Shown: positions 1-5,818, counted from the first letter of the stretch. The stretch: DNA of 7,043 nt from Deltaproteobacteria bacterium (GCA_020853655.1 JADYYL010000090.1:1-7043); one strand, 5' to 3'. The notes: a model not told the origin generated them from the letters alone. A program made the numbers and translations.

Positions 1-487
1 CGGTGAGCTTCAGCAGCGAACGCAAAAGTCCGCGGTTCGTCCCCCCATGGGCGACGATCAGAACTGTCTCTCCCGTCTCTGTGTCGAACAGCTCGCGGAG
101 AAATTGGTCGCACCGCTCGAAGAGTTCGGGAAACGTCTCGCCGCCGGAGACGCGGAAGGTGAGCGGATTGCCGTTCTGCGCGGCGCGGTCGCGGATATAG
201 TCGGAGCTTGGCCGGCCTTCGTAAATTCCGAAGCTCTTTTCACGGAGTCGCCGATCGATGCGGACTTCAACGCTATGCGACTTGGCGATGGTCTCGGCAG
301 TGATGCGCGCCCGATCGAGGTCGCTTGACCAAATTGCGTCGAGCGGGATCGTCGAAAAGCGAGCGGCGATCAGTACCGCTTGCCGGAGTCCGCGCTCCGA
401 AAGCATTCCATACGAATGTCCTTGAACGATCCCTTGAGCGTTCTCGTTGGTCTCGCCATGACGGGCAATGTAGAGCGTCGAAATCAT
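1..487 (-). CDS. Histidine phosphatase family protein (phosphoglycerate mutase-like), 3' end cut by window
   Basis: The first 162 codons are present; the C-terminus lies beyond the window start. The protein opens MISTLYIARHGET, the superfamily signature, with Arg9 and the phosphorylated His10. Arg59 in SSDLDRA is the second phosphate-binding Arg, Glu83 in LREKSFGIYEG is the likely acid/base, and His147 in VAHGG is the second catalytic His, so the known active-site set is complete. Members transfer phosphate through phospho-His on small metabolites such as sugar phosphates, nucleotide precursors and phosphoglycerate; the substrate cannot be told here. No signal peptide is seen, so it is probably cytosolic. 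Full-length relatives are about 190-210 residues, so roughly 30-45 are missing. The ATG is chosen because the RHG motif starts nine residues later; upstream lies a G-rich run (GGGGGGAC), a weak ribosome binding site. It is divergent from the next gene. Confidence 0.93.
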   Translation of the reverse strand, partial: MISTLYIARHGETNENAQGIVQGHSYGMLSERGLRQAVLIAARFSTIPLDAIWSSDLDRARITAETIAKSHSVEVRIDRRLREKSFGIYEGRPSSDYIRDRAAQNGNPLTFRVSGGETFPELFERCDQFLRELFDTETGETVLIVAHGGTNRGLLRSLLKLT

Positions 488-507
488 CGTGCTGTCCCCC
501 CGCGGGC

Positions 508-516
508 CTTATAGCA
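508..516 (-). promoter_or_regulatory. Extended -10 promoter element for the histidine phosphatase gene
   Basis: On the minus strand this reads TGCTATAAG, close to the sigma-70 extended -10 consensus TGnTATAAT. It lies about 20 bases before the ATG at 487, which would give a very short leader. No good -35 hexamer is found at 16-18 bases, which fits promoters relying on an extended -10. The assignment is by pattern only. Confidence 0.4.
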
Positions 517-528
517 GCCTACGGTGTA

Positions 529-563
529 CTCGAATAGTCGAGGCGGACTTTCGAGAGGTCGAA
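529..563. promoter_or_regulatory. Two tandem TCGA-N4-TCGA dyads, possible operator
   Basis: Two perfect inverted repeats lie side by side: CTCGA-ATAG-TCGAG (529-542) and TTCGA-GAGG-TCGAA (550-563). Each has 5-base arms and a 4-base spacer, and their centres are 21 bases apart, about two helical turns. The first covers the -35 area of the putative phosphatase promoter at 508-516. This arrangement suits a pair of regulator dimers on one DNA face. The regulator is unknown, and the operator role is inferred. Confidence 0.3.
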
Positions 564-896
564 CTTGTTGGGAGCGGGTGGCCCACGTGGCCGACGTCTC
601 TGAGATAATGCGGAGGACGGGGTCAAGCGATTACTACAGAGGGAGCGATCTGAAGCCCGCAGGCGCTAGAGCATCATACTTTCTGATATGCCCGAACCTC
701 TCGGGAAGGCTAAGAATCTCTTCGTCTTCGGTTGAGGCATGCGGAGTATTGCCGTCTCTCCTTTCACTCCTCTCGTTCGGCTAACTCGCTGAAACGCCCT
801 GAGAAGAACGCCTTTCGCGCCGGTGTTGCGGGTGCATCAGACTGCTCGGAAACTGCATAACTCAAAGGCAAAACCTTCAGCTTCGATAGTGGCGGA

Positions 897-1862
897 ATGA
901 GCAGACAAGAACAGAAGAAGAGCGTCGCGGAAGCTCCATCCCCGCCGAAGACGTTCGATGAAATTGCGCAGTGTACTTCGCCTGACGTGGCGGAGCGCTT
1001 GCGATCTGGCCGCCTCCCCGATCGTGAGGAGTTCCTCCGTGGCCAGCCGGAGCTGGAAGTTGGGCCGAGGCGGATGAAGGCGATGTCAGGTGGCTCAGCC
1101 GAAGCGTTCTATCTTTCACCCAGTGCAATTCGGTCAACCGTTTTTTTTGATCGGCTCGCCGACGAGAAAATATTCAAACGAGACAAAGAGACACATCACA
1201 TCGATGAACTGCTGCAAGAAGCAGACGTCGCCAAGATGATAGGTACTACCAAGGACAAGAACCTGGACGTTGCTTGGCTCAACGAAAAAGCAAAAGAGAA
1301 AGGAGTGATCGTCCTCAAGCGAAGAGCGGATGAGACGACACGCCAACACGAACGACAGCATAGCTACTTTGAGATGAACCCGGTGGTGCAGTGTGCCGAG
1401 CAGGAGATATGGAACTCAATGCCGCCGGCACACAAAATATTTCTGGCGGCGCAGCTCGCGGCAGCGGGGGGAGAACAGCACAGCTATCGCGGGATGAGTC
1501 TGGATCCGGCCGAAGGAGAGGGTTTTCGCTTACTGTTGAGCGAGGTTTCCGCGCGTCGTGTGAGCGAATCGAACTTCGGTATCAAAGGAACAGCGTCCAC
1601 TGAGTTGACACTCGAGCAGTTTCGGGACGAGGTCGTTTCGCTCACGGAAGAGAATCGAATGACGAACACGAAGAAACGGCGCTTCGTCAGCTGGCTGGCT
1701 GACGTTCCGGCGGGCTTCGTGAAGGAAGTTGAGATTCGAAACGGTGCGCTGGAGGTGACGACCACAAACAATCGCCTCATTAGGGCGATTCCAGAGGATC
1801 CGACGAAGATCACGGGAGAGACGCTGAAGCTGGAGTTGTGGCGGGCGAAAATCGAGCCGTGA
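897..1862 (+). CDS. Hypothetical protein with an HExxH zinc-protease motif
   Basis: A 321-residue protein of no family I recognise. Residues 151-155 are HERQH, matching HExxH, in which the two His bind zinc and the Glu activates water in zincin peptidases. Sixty-one residues on, LSEVSARR offers Glu216 as a possible third ligand, the gluzincin pattern; that spacing is within what the class shows. The N-terminal 60 residues are charged and Pro-rich and look disordered. No signal peptide or membrane segment is seen, so a cytosolic or non-classically exported protein is likely. The ATG has a poor ribosome binding site (GGCGGA directly abutting it), but an in-frame stop at 858 and no other start codon before 897 leave only this start or an internal one such as 1074. 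It could be a peptidase, a toxin-type effector or a non-catalytic relative. The gene is well supported; the function is tentative. Confidence 0.8.
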   Translation: MSRQEQKKSVAEAPSPPKTFDEIAQCTSPDVAERLRSGRLPDREEFLRGQPELEVGPRRMKAMSGGSAEAFYLSPSAIRSTVFFDRLADEKIFKRDKETHHIDELLQEADVAKMIGTTKDKNLDVAWLNEKAKEKGVIVLKRRADETTRQHERQHSYFEMNPVVQCAEQEIWNSMPPAHKIFLAAQLAAAGGEQHSYRGMSLDPAEGEGFRLLLSEVSARRVSESNFGIKGTASTELTLEQFRDEVVSLTEENRMTNTKKRRFVSWLADVPAGFVKEVEIRNGALEVTTTNNRLIRAIPEDPTKITGETLKLELWRAKIEP

Positions 1863-2026
1863 ACCTATCTGCTATCCCGAGGCTCCCTCACTCCCTCTGC
1901 GGTTCGCAATCAACGCAATTCTCCGCGAGTGCTTGTCGAAGTTCGTCCTCTATCGGACGGGAGATGTTGTTCGGTCACTCTCGCACCACATGTTTGCCGA
2001 AGCTGCGTCAGTTCAACTCTGAATGA

Positions 2027-2043
2027 CCTGCAACGGAGCAACG
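2027..2043 (+). repeat. Direct repeat copy 1 (CCTGCAACGgAGcaACG)
   Basis: It matches the copy at 2161-2177 at 14 of 17 positions, with a 9-base identical core CCTGCAACG. The copies are 134 bases apart in a non-coding spacer. No function is apparent, and chance is possible for so short a repeat. Confidence 0.25.
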
Positions 2044-2160
2044 CCGCTTTGACGAGCGCTGTGGGAAACGGGTTCGAGCTCTCTTCAATAACGCAATCAT
2101 TCAACCTTGAGCGGGGACAGAGGGGCATGGATCTCGCGATTCCACACGCCCTCTGCCGCG

Positions 2161-2177
2161 CCTGCAACGAAGTGACG
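2161..2177 (+). repeat. Direct repeat copy 2 (CCTGCAACGaAGtgACG)
   Basis: Partner of the copy at 2027-2043. It ends eight bases before the stop codon of the minus-strand gene, so it is just downstream of that gene's 3' end. No function can be assigned. Confidence 0.25.
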
Positions 2178-2184
2178 ATGCGCG

Positions 2185-3177
2185 CTAGCGTTGGTCGCTG
2201 AGCGCCATCAACGGGTTGGGTCCTGTTGGGGGTTCCGAGAGATGCCGCATGAGACAGGCGTTGCGGAACTCCGGGCTGAAGGCTTCCGCGAAGTACTCGA
2301 TCACCGCCCACTCATGCATTGGTGGGCGGACAGAACGCCAGTATGCTTCGAGGTATCGACATCCGATATCAGGATCCTTCGCCTCGATTCTCCGGCCGAT
2401 CTCCTGCTTGGCCATGAGGTCGCCCGGCAACGCCGCGACGGCGAACCGCCACATCCGTTCGGCGAACGGTTCTCCGAACGAGTGTTCCTCACGCTTGAGG
2501 GCGATGAAGATGTCCGCGATCTCCGCTCCGCTGAACCGGTGCTTCCGGACACGGCAGAGCTCGATGAACAGCCGCACATACGGTCGCGTGCAGTGGTGGA
2601 GGGGCGCAAAGATGTCAGAGCGCTCCTCGAGAAGAGAGACGAAGGCCTCGTTCGGCAAGCCCTCGCTCGTTGGGTAGGCGAGCTCCAGCATCGCAAACGC
2701 GATGTCTTGATACATCTCATCTGCTGGTTCGCCTCCGCGCGAGGCAAGTTCGCGTGCAGCGTCGCTTCTGAGGATTCGTGGCACCCGCACAAAGACGAGT
2801 TCGGGTGTGGATTCGCTCTGATACTCGATCATCGCCTGCTCGAGGGCTTGATACAGAGCGTTCGCAGCCGCGACCGCCGACAGATCGCCGTAGCGCGACA
2901 CGAGCTCGCGCTGGGCACTAGAGCCCACCGACTGGTATGCTTGTGCGATTAAGGCGAGCCCGACTCGCAGGCTTCCGGAGTGTCCCCTGCTCAGCCGCTG
3001 ACCCAGCTCCATCGCTACGCGTTCTTCATCCTTTCGCGCTGCGAGCGCCCTCGCGACGAGTTGCGTGACAGCGTCGCGCGTGTTCTTCCCTCCGTCAATC
3101 TCGGAAAGTCGCAGTTCGAAGGGGACATCCAGCTTGCGCCAGAGTATCCGAGCCAAGAGCCCGATCAGAATGTTCAT
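2185..3177 (-). CDS. Hypothetical protein, 330 residues, apparently mostly helical
   Basis: I do not recognise this protein. The first 14 residues (MNILIGLLARILWR) are hydrophobic with two Arg, like an amphipathic helix or weak membrane anchor rather than a clear signal peptide. The rest is rich in Ala, Glu, Arg and Leu and reads as a run of helices, for example about 36-60, 75-120, 153-168, 200-230 and 290-310, suggesting an all-alpha, perhaps repeat-like fold. No catalytic motif stands out; HHC at 194-196 is the only His/Cys cluster. The start is well supported: GGAGG lies 7 bases before the ATG. The antisense frame 2191-2952 is long but lacks such a site and is a shadow. The gene diverges from the aldo/keto reductase gene, and an inverted repeat lies 36 bases upstream of its start. 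Confidence 0.82.
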   Translation of the reverse strand: MNILIGLLARILWRKLDVPFELRLSEIDGGKNTRDAVTQLVARALAARKDEERVAMELGQRLSRGHSGSLRVGLALIAQAYQSVGSSAQRELVSRYGDLSAVAAANALYQALEQAMIEYQSESTPELVFVRVPRILRSDAARELASRGGEPADEMYQDIAFAMLELAYPTSEGLPNEAFVSLLEERSDIFAPLHHCTRPYVRLFIELCRVRKHRFSGAEIADIFIALKREEHSFGEPFAERMWRFAVAALPGDLMAKQEIGRRIEAKDPDIGCRYLEAYWRSVRPPMHEWAVIEYFAEAFSPEFRNACLMRHLSEPPTGPNPLMALSDQR

Positions 3178-3212
3178 AACCTTTCCTCCAATAACCTCGT
3201 GAGAGCCCGAGC

Positions 3213-3227
3213 ACGTTTCTCAAACGT
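3213..3227. promoter_or_regulatory. Perfect inverted repeat ACGTTT-CTC-AAACGT, candidate operator
   Basis: Six-base arms match perfectly around a 3-base spacer. The site lies 36 bases upstream of the minus-strand ATG at 3177, where a regulator could control transcription. There is no T-run, so it is unlikely to be a terminator. The binding protein is unknown, and no confident -10/-35 pair was found next to it. Confidence 0.35.
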
Positions 3228-3458
3228 CTTCGGATTGAGTCTGCTCAGGTGAGGGAGGAAAGACCGAGGGGGACACCAAACCCACTTGACAGGGAGGGCA
3301 AGCGAGCGGCGCGCCCGATCTTTGTAACACATGCCGATCGTATTCTGTAAGACCCTCGAGATGTGGCAAGCGGGGCAGTCTGATGTGAAGGGATGGTGCG
3401 GGTGTTCTCAGGCGCCGGAGACAATAGCGGCTCCTTGCCGAGCATACCCTCCGCAGGC

Positions 3459-3470
3459 GTAACGTGTTAC
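3459..3470. promoter_or_regulatory. Inverted repeat GTAAC-GT-GTTAC, candidate operator of the aldo/keto reductase gene
   Basis: Perfect 5-base arms flank a 2-base centre, 36 bases before the ATG at 3507. A related half-site, GTAACAC, occurs at 3324-3330 and matches the first seven bases of the reverse-strand reading of this palindrome. Such small palindromes are typical of TetR- or MarR-type regulators, but no regulator gene is in the window, so the role is inferred. Confidence 0.33.
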
Positions 3471-3495
3471 CGCTAGTCCGCAGAACTTTTGAGAA

Positions 3496-3499
3496 GAGG
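3496..3499 (+). promoter_or_regulatory. Ribosome binding site deciding the aldo/keto reductase start
   Basis: GAGG sits 7 bases before the ATG at 3507. It favours this ATG over the in-frame TTG at 3489, which would lie upstream of the site. The resulting N-terminus MELRKLGTSGLEVS matches the usual start of the family. Confidence 0.7.
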
Positions 3500-3506
3500 C
3501 GACGTC

Positions 3507-4493
3507 ATGGAATTGCGAAAGCTTGGAACGAGTGGTCTGGAAGTATCGGCCCTAGGCCTTGGTTGTATGGGGTTGAGCCACGCCTACGGCCGACCGGTTG
3601 AGAACAGCGAAGGTGTTGCGCTCATTCGTGCTGCCGTCGAGCGTGGTGTGACGTTCTTTGACACCGCCGAGCTTTACGGCCCATTCACGAACGAAGTGCT
3701 TGTGGGAGAGGCCCTCGCGCCAGTGCGCGACAAGGTGATCATCGCCACGAAGTTTGGATTCACCTTTGACGGTCCGAAGCAGACCGGGATGGACAGCCGG
3801 CCGGCGCACATCCGAGAGGTGGCAGAAGCGTCTCTGAAGCGGCTCGGTATCGAGACGGTCGATTTGTTCTATCAACATCGCGTCGATCCGAATGTCCCCA
3901 TTGAAGACGTTGCCGGAACAGTCCAGCAGCTCATCGCGGAGGGGAAGGTTCGATACTTTGGGTTGTCGGAAGCGGGCGCAGATACCATTCGACGTGCTCA
4001 CGCGGTTCAACCTGTCGCCGCGCTGCAAAGCGAGTACTCCCTCTGGTGGAGAGAGCCGGAGACGACTGTTTTTCCAACGCTCGAGGAGCTTGGGATCGGC
4101 TTCGTTCCGTTTAGCCCGCTCGGGAGAGGATTCTTGACGGGGAAGATCGACGCAGAGACGAAGTTCGAGGCAAACGACTTCCGAAATAATCTTCCACGTT
4201 TTGCAGAGGATGCGCGCCGTTCGAATCAGTTACTCGTTGATAGATTAAAGGCGATCGGCGAACGGAAGAATCGGACGCCGGCGCAGATCGCTCTCGCGTG
4301 GTTACTCGCGCAAAAACCGTGGATTGTTCCGATTCCTGGAACGACGAAGCTCTCACGCCTTGAGGAAAACCTCAGCGCCGCGGATATTGTGCTGACCGCA
4401 GAAGAGCTCGGAGAGATCGAAGATGTGACGTCGGAGGTTCCCGTGCAAGGGGCGAGATATCCTCAGCATCTGCAGCAAACGATCAACCGCTAA
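3507..4493 (+). CDS. Aldo/keto reductase (NADPH-dependent oxidoreductase, AKR superfamily)
   Basis: The 328-residue product is full length for bacterial aldo/keto reductases, which are cytosolic TIM-barrel enzymes reducing aldehydes and ketones with NADPH. The N-terminus MELRKLGTSGLEVSALGLGCMG is the family's first strand. The catalytic tetrad is intact: Asp52 and Tyr57 (FDTAELYG), Lys82 (ATKFGF) and His124 (YQHRVDP). GLSE (152-155), SEYSLWWRE and PFSPLGRGFLTGK follow in order, and IPGTTKLSRLEENL (276-289) is the C-terminal NADP phosphate-binding loop. The overall pattern resembles the AKR13-type or YajO-like group; the substrate is unknown. The start was chosen by the ribosome binding site at 3496 and N-terminal fit. 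A palindrome at 3459-3470 may regulate it. No clear terminator follows. Confidence 0.95.
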   Translation: MELRKLGTSGLEVSALGLGCMGLSHAYGRPVENSEGVALIRAAVERGVTFFDTAELYGPFTNEVLVGEALAPVRDKVIIATKFGFTFDGPKQTGMDSRPAHIREVAEASLKRLGIETVDLFYQHRVDPNVPIEDVAGTVQQLIAEGKVRYFGLSEAGADTIRRAHAVQPVAALQSEYSLWWREPETTVFPTLEELGIGFVPFSPLGRGFLTGKIDAETKFEANDFRNNLPRFAEDARRSNQLLVDRLKAIGERKNRTPAQIALAWLLAQKPWIVPIPGTTKLSRLEENLSAADIVLTAEELGEIEDVTSEVPVQGARYPQHLQQTINR

Positions 4494-4626
4494 CACGAGT
4501 TGTTCGCGCCTCTTCGGAGCTTACTGTTCGAGTGCAGTGGGCCTCTTGCGGGCGCTCCAGTTCGGAGTAACTCATTTTCGTCTTGCTGGTTATTAGCTCA
4601 CTAGGAACTGTGCAGAAAATCTCTCC

Positions 4627-4630
4627 GGAG
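4627..4630 (+). promoter_or_regulatory. Ribosome binding site inside a 10-base palindrome
   Basis: GGAG lies 7 bases before the ATG at 4638, a good ribosome binding site. It is part of the perfect palindrome TCTCCGGAGA (4622-4631). The palindrome has no loop, so it could be a protein site or chance rather than a cis hairpin. Confidence 0.6.
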
Positions 4631-4637
4631 ATCCAAG

Positions 4638-5630
4638 ATGGAAAACTCGCACCGTGATCGGATCGTCGATGCCTTTCGAGAAGCCACCGAGCATCTCGGG
4701 GCAACGTTCGCACGAATTCAAGAGAACTATTACACCGCGACGCTCGCGCCGTTTCCGCCGGTGGAACTTCACGTTCAACCCAACGGCATTGCTTTTGGGC
4801 TTTCCATGCGCGCGGGGAATGACTCCGCGAATTACGATGCGCTGATCTCTGACAAAGCGGGCGAAGCTCGTGCGAAAGCTTGGGTGAAGCACTTTGCGCC
4901 ACAAATACTGAGCAGCGAAGGCCCCGATCCTCGTGATTCGCATGGTTCGAGCGTTGGCCTCGAGTTGCATGGGATGGGGATCGCCATCCGTCCCGAGGAA
5001 GCGACGTTTGATGCGGGTTTTGTCGACGCCCTCAACGGTGGAAGGCTTCTGGTGACCTCGATGTACACAAAAGCCGGAATGCGGAGTGCTGCGTTCATGG
5101 CGAACGAGCGCGGTGCGTTCGAGCTGATCGGTGGGGAAGGGATGCCGTCAGTTGCCGACGTTGTCTCGCATGCTCCTTCGTCGCTGATGACACCGTTTCA
5201 CATCATCGACTTGGCTCGGCGATTTGCAGTGGCGTTTCCGATGGAGACACGGCTCATTGCCACCCCAAATGGCGGCTCGCGAGCATATGAGTTGCGGCTC
5301 GGGCAGCTGCGTGACGAAGGTGCCGTCATGGTGCGTGGGCCATTTGTCGCGCCTGACATTCCGCCGCTATCGCAGCTGACCTCTCCGAATCAGAAGCGGG
5401 TTGGCGAGAGTAAAGAAGGAGAAGATGTGATTTGGGTCGAGAATCAGTATGAGTTCGGTGGACTCGAGTTTCGGCAGATTCACGTCTTCGGCGTGCTCGA
5501 CGGCAAGAGCGGTGTGCTCGTGACGGGTCAGTCTCGGAGTCGCTTCTTTGATGAAACGCGAAAGGTCGCGCTGGATGTGGCGAGCTCGGCACGCTGGACG
5601 GCAGAGGAACACTGCATCCTCGAGAGTTGA
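4638..5630 (+). CDS. Hypothetical protein, 330 residues, C-terminus faintly DcrB/DUF1795-like
   Basis: I cannot assign this to a family with confidence. It has no signal peptide or membrane segment. It appears to be alpha/beta: an N-terminal helix (about 4-28), strands and loops to about 170, and a second region from about 190 to 325. The last part, FGVLDGKSGVLVTGQSRSRF followed by a helix ending ASSARW, resembles the closing strand-strand-helix of DcrB/DUF1795 (PsbP-like fold) proteins, a group that includes type VI secretion Eag chaperones. That link is only pattern-level. The protein is about twice the usual length of DUF1795 chaperones, and no secretion genes are visible nearby. The start is supported by GGAG seven bases upstream. 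It follows the aldo/keto reductase gene by 144 bases on the same strand, and the phosphotransferase gene begins 184 bases later. Confidence 0.82.
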   Translation: MENSHRDRIVDAFREATEHLGATFARIQENYYTATLAPFPPVELHVQPNGIAFGLSMRAGNDSANYDALISDKAGEARAKAWVKHFAPQILSSEGPDPRDSHGSSVGLELHGMGIAIRPEEATFDAGFVDALNGGRLLVTSMYTKAGMRSAAFMANERGAFELIGGEGMPSVADVVSHAPSSLMTPFHIIDLARRFAVAFPMETRLIATPNGGSRAYELRLGQLRDEGAVMVRGPFVAPDIPPLSQLTSPNQKRVGESKEGEDVIWVENQYEFGGLEFRQIHVFGVLDGKSGVLVTGQSRSRFFDETRKVALDVASSARWTAEEHCILES

Positions 5631-5818
5631 GCAGGACCGGTGGGACGGGTCTCAGAGGGATGGTCGGGGGGCTTGCGTCGCGAGCCGCGCGGAAAAATGC
5701 AAGAACCTCCAACACCGTCACCGAGTGCTGCGTGATGCTGTCACCACCGAAGGCATTCACGCAGGGGAGACCCAAACCCGGCGACGTGCGAATGGTCTAC
5801 GAGGAACCCGGCAGATGA
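5627..5818 (+). CDS. Doubtful 63-codon ORF joining the two flanking genes
   Basis: This frame could begin with TTG overlapping the upstream stop (TTGA at 5627-5630), and it ends with TGA overlapping the downstream start (ATGA at 5815-5818). That is the geometry of translationally coupled genes. Against it, the TTG has no ribosome binding site at proper spacing, the peptide has no recognisable motif, and the downstream gene has its own good site. It would encode a basic peptide of 63 residues with a CysCys pair near the middle. It is listed because it fills the only gap between the two genes. Confidence 0.18.
   Translation: MSRTGGTGLRGMVGGLASRAARKNARTSNTVTECCVMLSPPKAFTQGRPKPGDVRMVYEEPGR
5801..5806 (+). 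promoter_or_regulatory. Ribosome binding site deciding the phosphotransferase start
   Basis: GAGGAA lies 8 bases before the ATG at 5815. It supports this start over in-frame upstream starts such as the ATG at 5548, which would fall inside the preceding gene and add an Arg-rich, non-conserved stretch. Confidence 0.7.

Larger units (their letters stand above)
488..896. other. Divergent intergenic spacer, no convincing gene
   Basis: These 409 bases separate the minus-strand phosphatase from the plus-strand HExxH gene. The left end holds the extended -10 and the tandem dyads. Further in are an 8-base palindrome CCACGTGG (583-590) and a 5-bp hairpin CCCGA-ACCTC-TCGGG (691-705) with no U-tract after it. 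The open frame from 524 to 784 starts with GTG, lacks a ribosome binding site and encodes a low-complexity Ser/Arg/Leu-rich peptide, so it is not called. No clear promoter for the gene at 897 was found. Confidence 0.6.
1863..2184. other. Convergent intergenic spacer, no gene seen
   Basis: This stretch lies between the stops of two converging genes. Open frames cross it on both strands, for example 1929-2201 plus and 1910-2311 minus, but none has a ribosome binding site, a recognisable motif or protein-like composition. No strong bidirectional terminator (stable stem followed by a T-run) was found. A 17-base direct repeat, 14 of 17 identical, occurs at 2027-2043 and 2161-2177. Confidence 0.55.
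3178..3506. other. Divergent regulatory spacer, no gene seen
   Basis: This 329-base gap contains the upstream regions of the minus-strand hypothetical gene and the plus-strand aldo/keto reductase gene. It holds the inverted repeats at 3213-3227 and 3459-3470, a perfect -35-like TTGACA at 3286-3291 with no matching -10 at usual spacing, a GGCGCGCC palindrome at 3308-3315, and a TATTCT -10-like hexamer at 3339-3344 without a good -35. The frame 3245-3445 on the minus strand has no ribosome binding site and is not called. Confidence 0.6.

Noticed and set aside
2060..2085. GGGTTCGAGCTC, resembling a tRNA T-loop
   Set aside because: The flanking bases do not form the 5-bp T-stem, and no acceptor or anticodon stem is found around it.
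1910..2311. Minus-strand open frame crossing the convergent spacer
   Set aside because: It is rich in Arg, Ser and Thr without motifs, overlaps the 3' end of the minus-strand gene in another frame, and has no ribosome binding site.
2191..2952. Long plus-strand open frame of 253 codons, antisense to the helical protein gene
   Set aside because: It lacks a ribosome binding site, has no recognisable motif, and is the mirror of a frame with a strong GGAGG site and protein-like sequence. Long antisense frames are common in GC-rich genes.
3286..3344. TTGACA at 3286-3291 as a -35 with TATTCT at 3339-3344 as -10
   Set aside because: The spacing is 47 bases instead of about 17, and no -10-like hexamer occurs at the right distance from the TTGACA.
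3489..3506. Upstream TTG start adding six residues to the aldo/keto reductase
   Set aside because: The GAGG site at 3496-3499 lies downstream of the TTG and at ideal distance from the ATG at 3507, and the extra residues do not fit the family N-terminus.
5635..5651. GACC...GGTC stem after the 4638 gene as a terminator
   Set aside because: It has only four base pairs with a nine-base loop and no T-run.
5548..5814. N-terminal extension of the phosphotransferase from the ATG at 5548
   Set aside because: It would overlap the preceding gene by 83 bases, is Arg-rich and unlike a kinase N-lobe, and the GAGGAA site points to the ATG at 5815.
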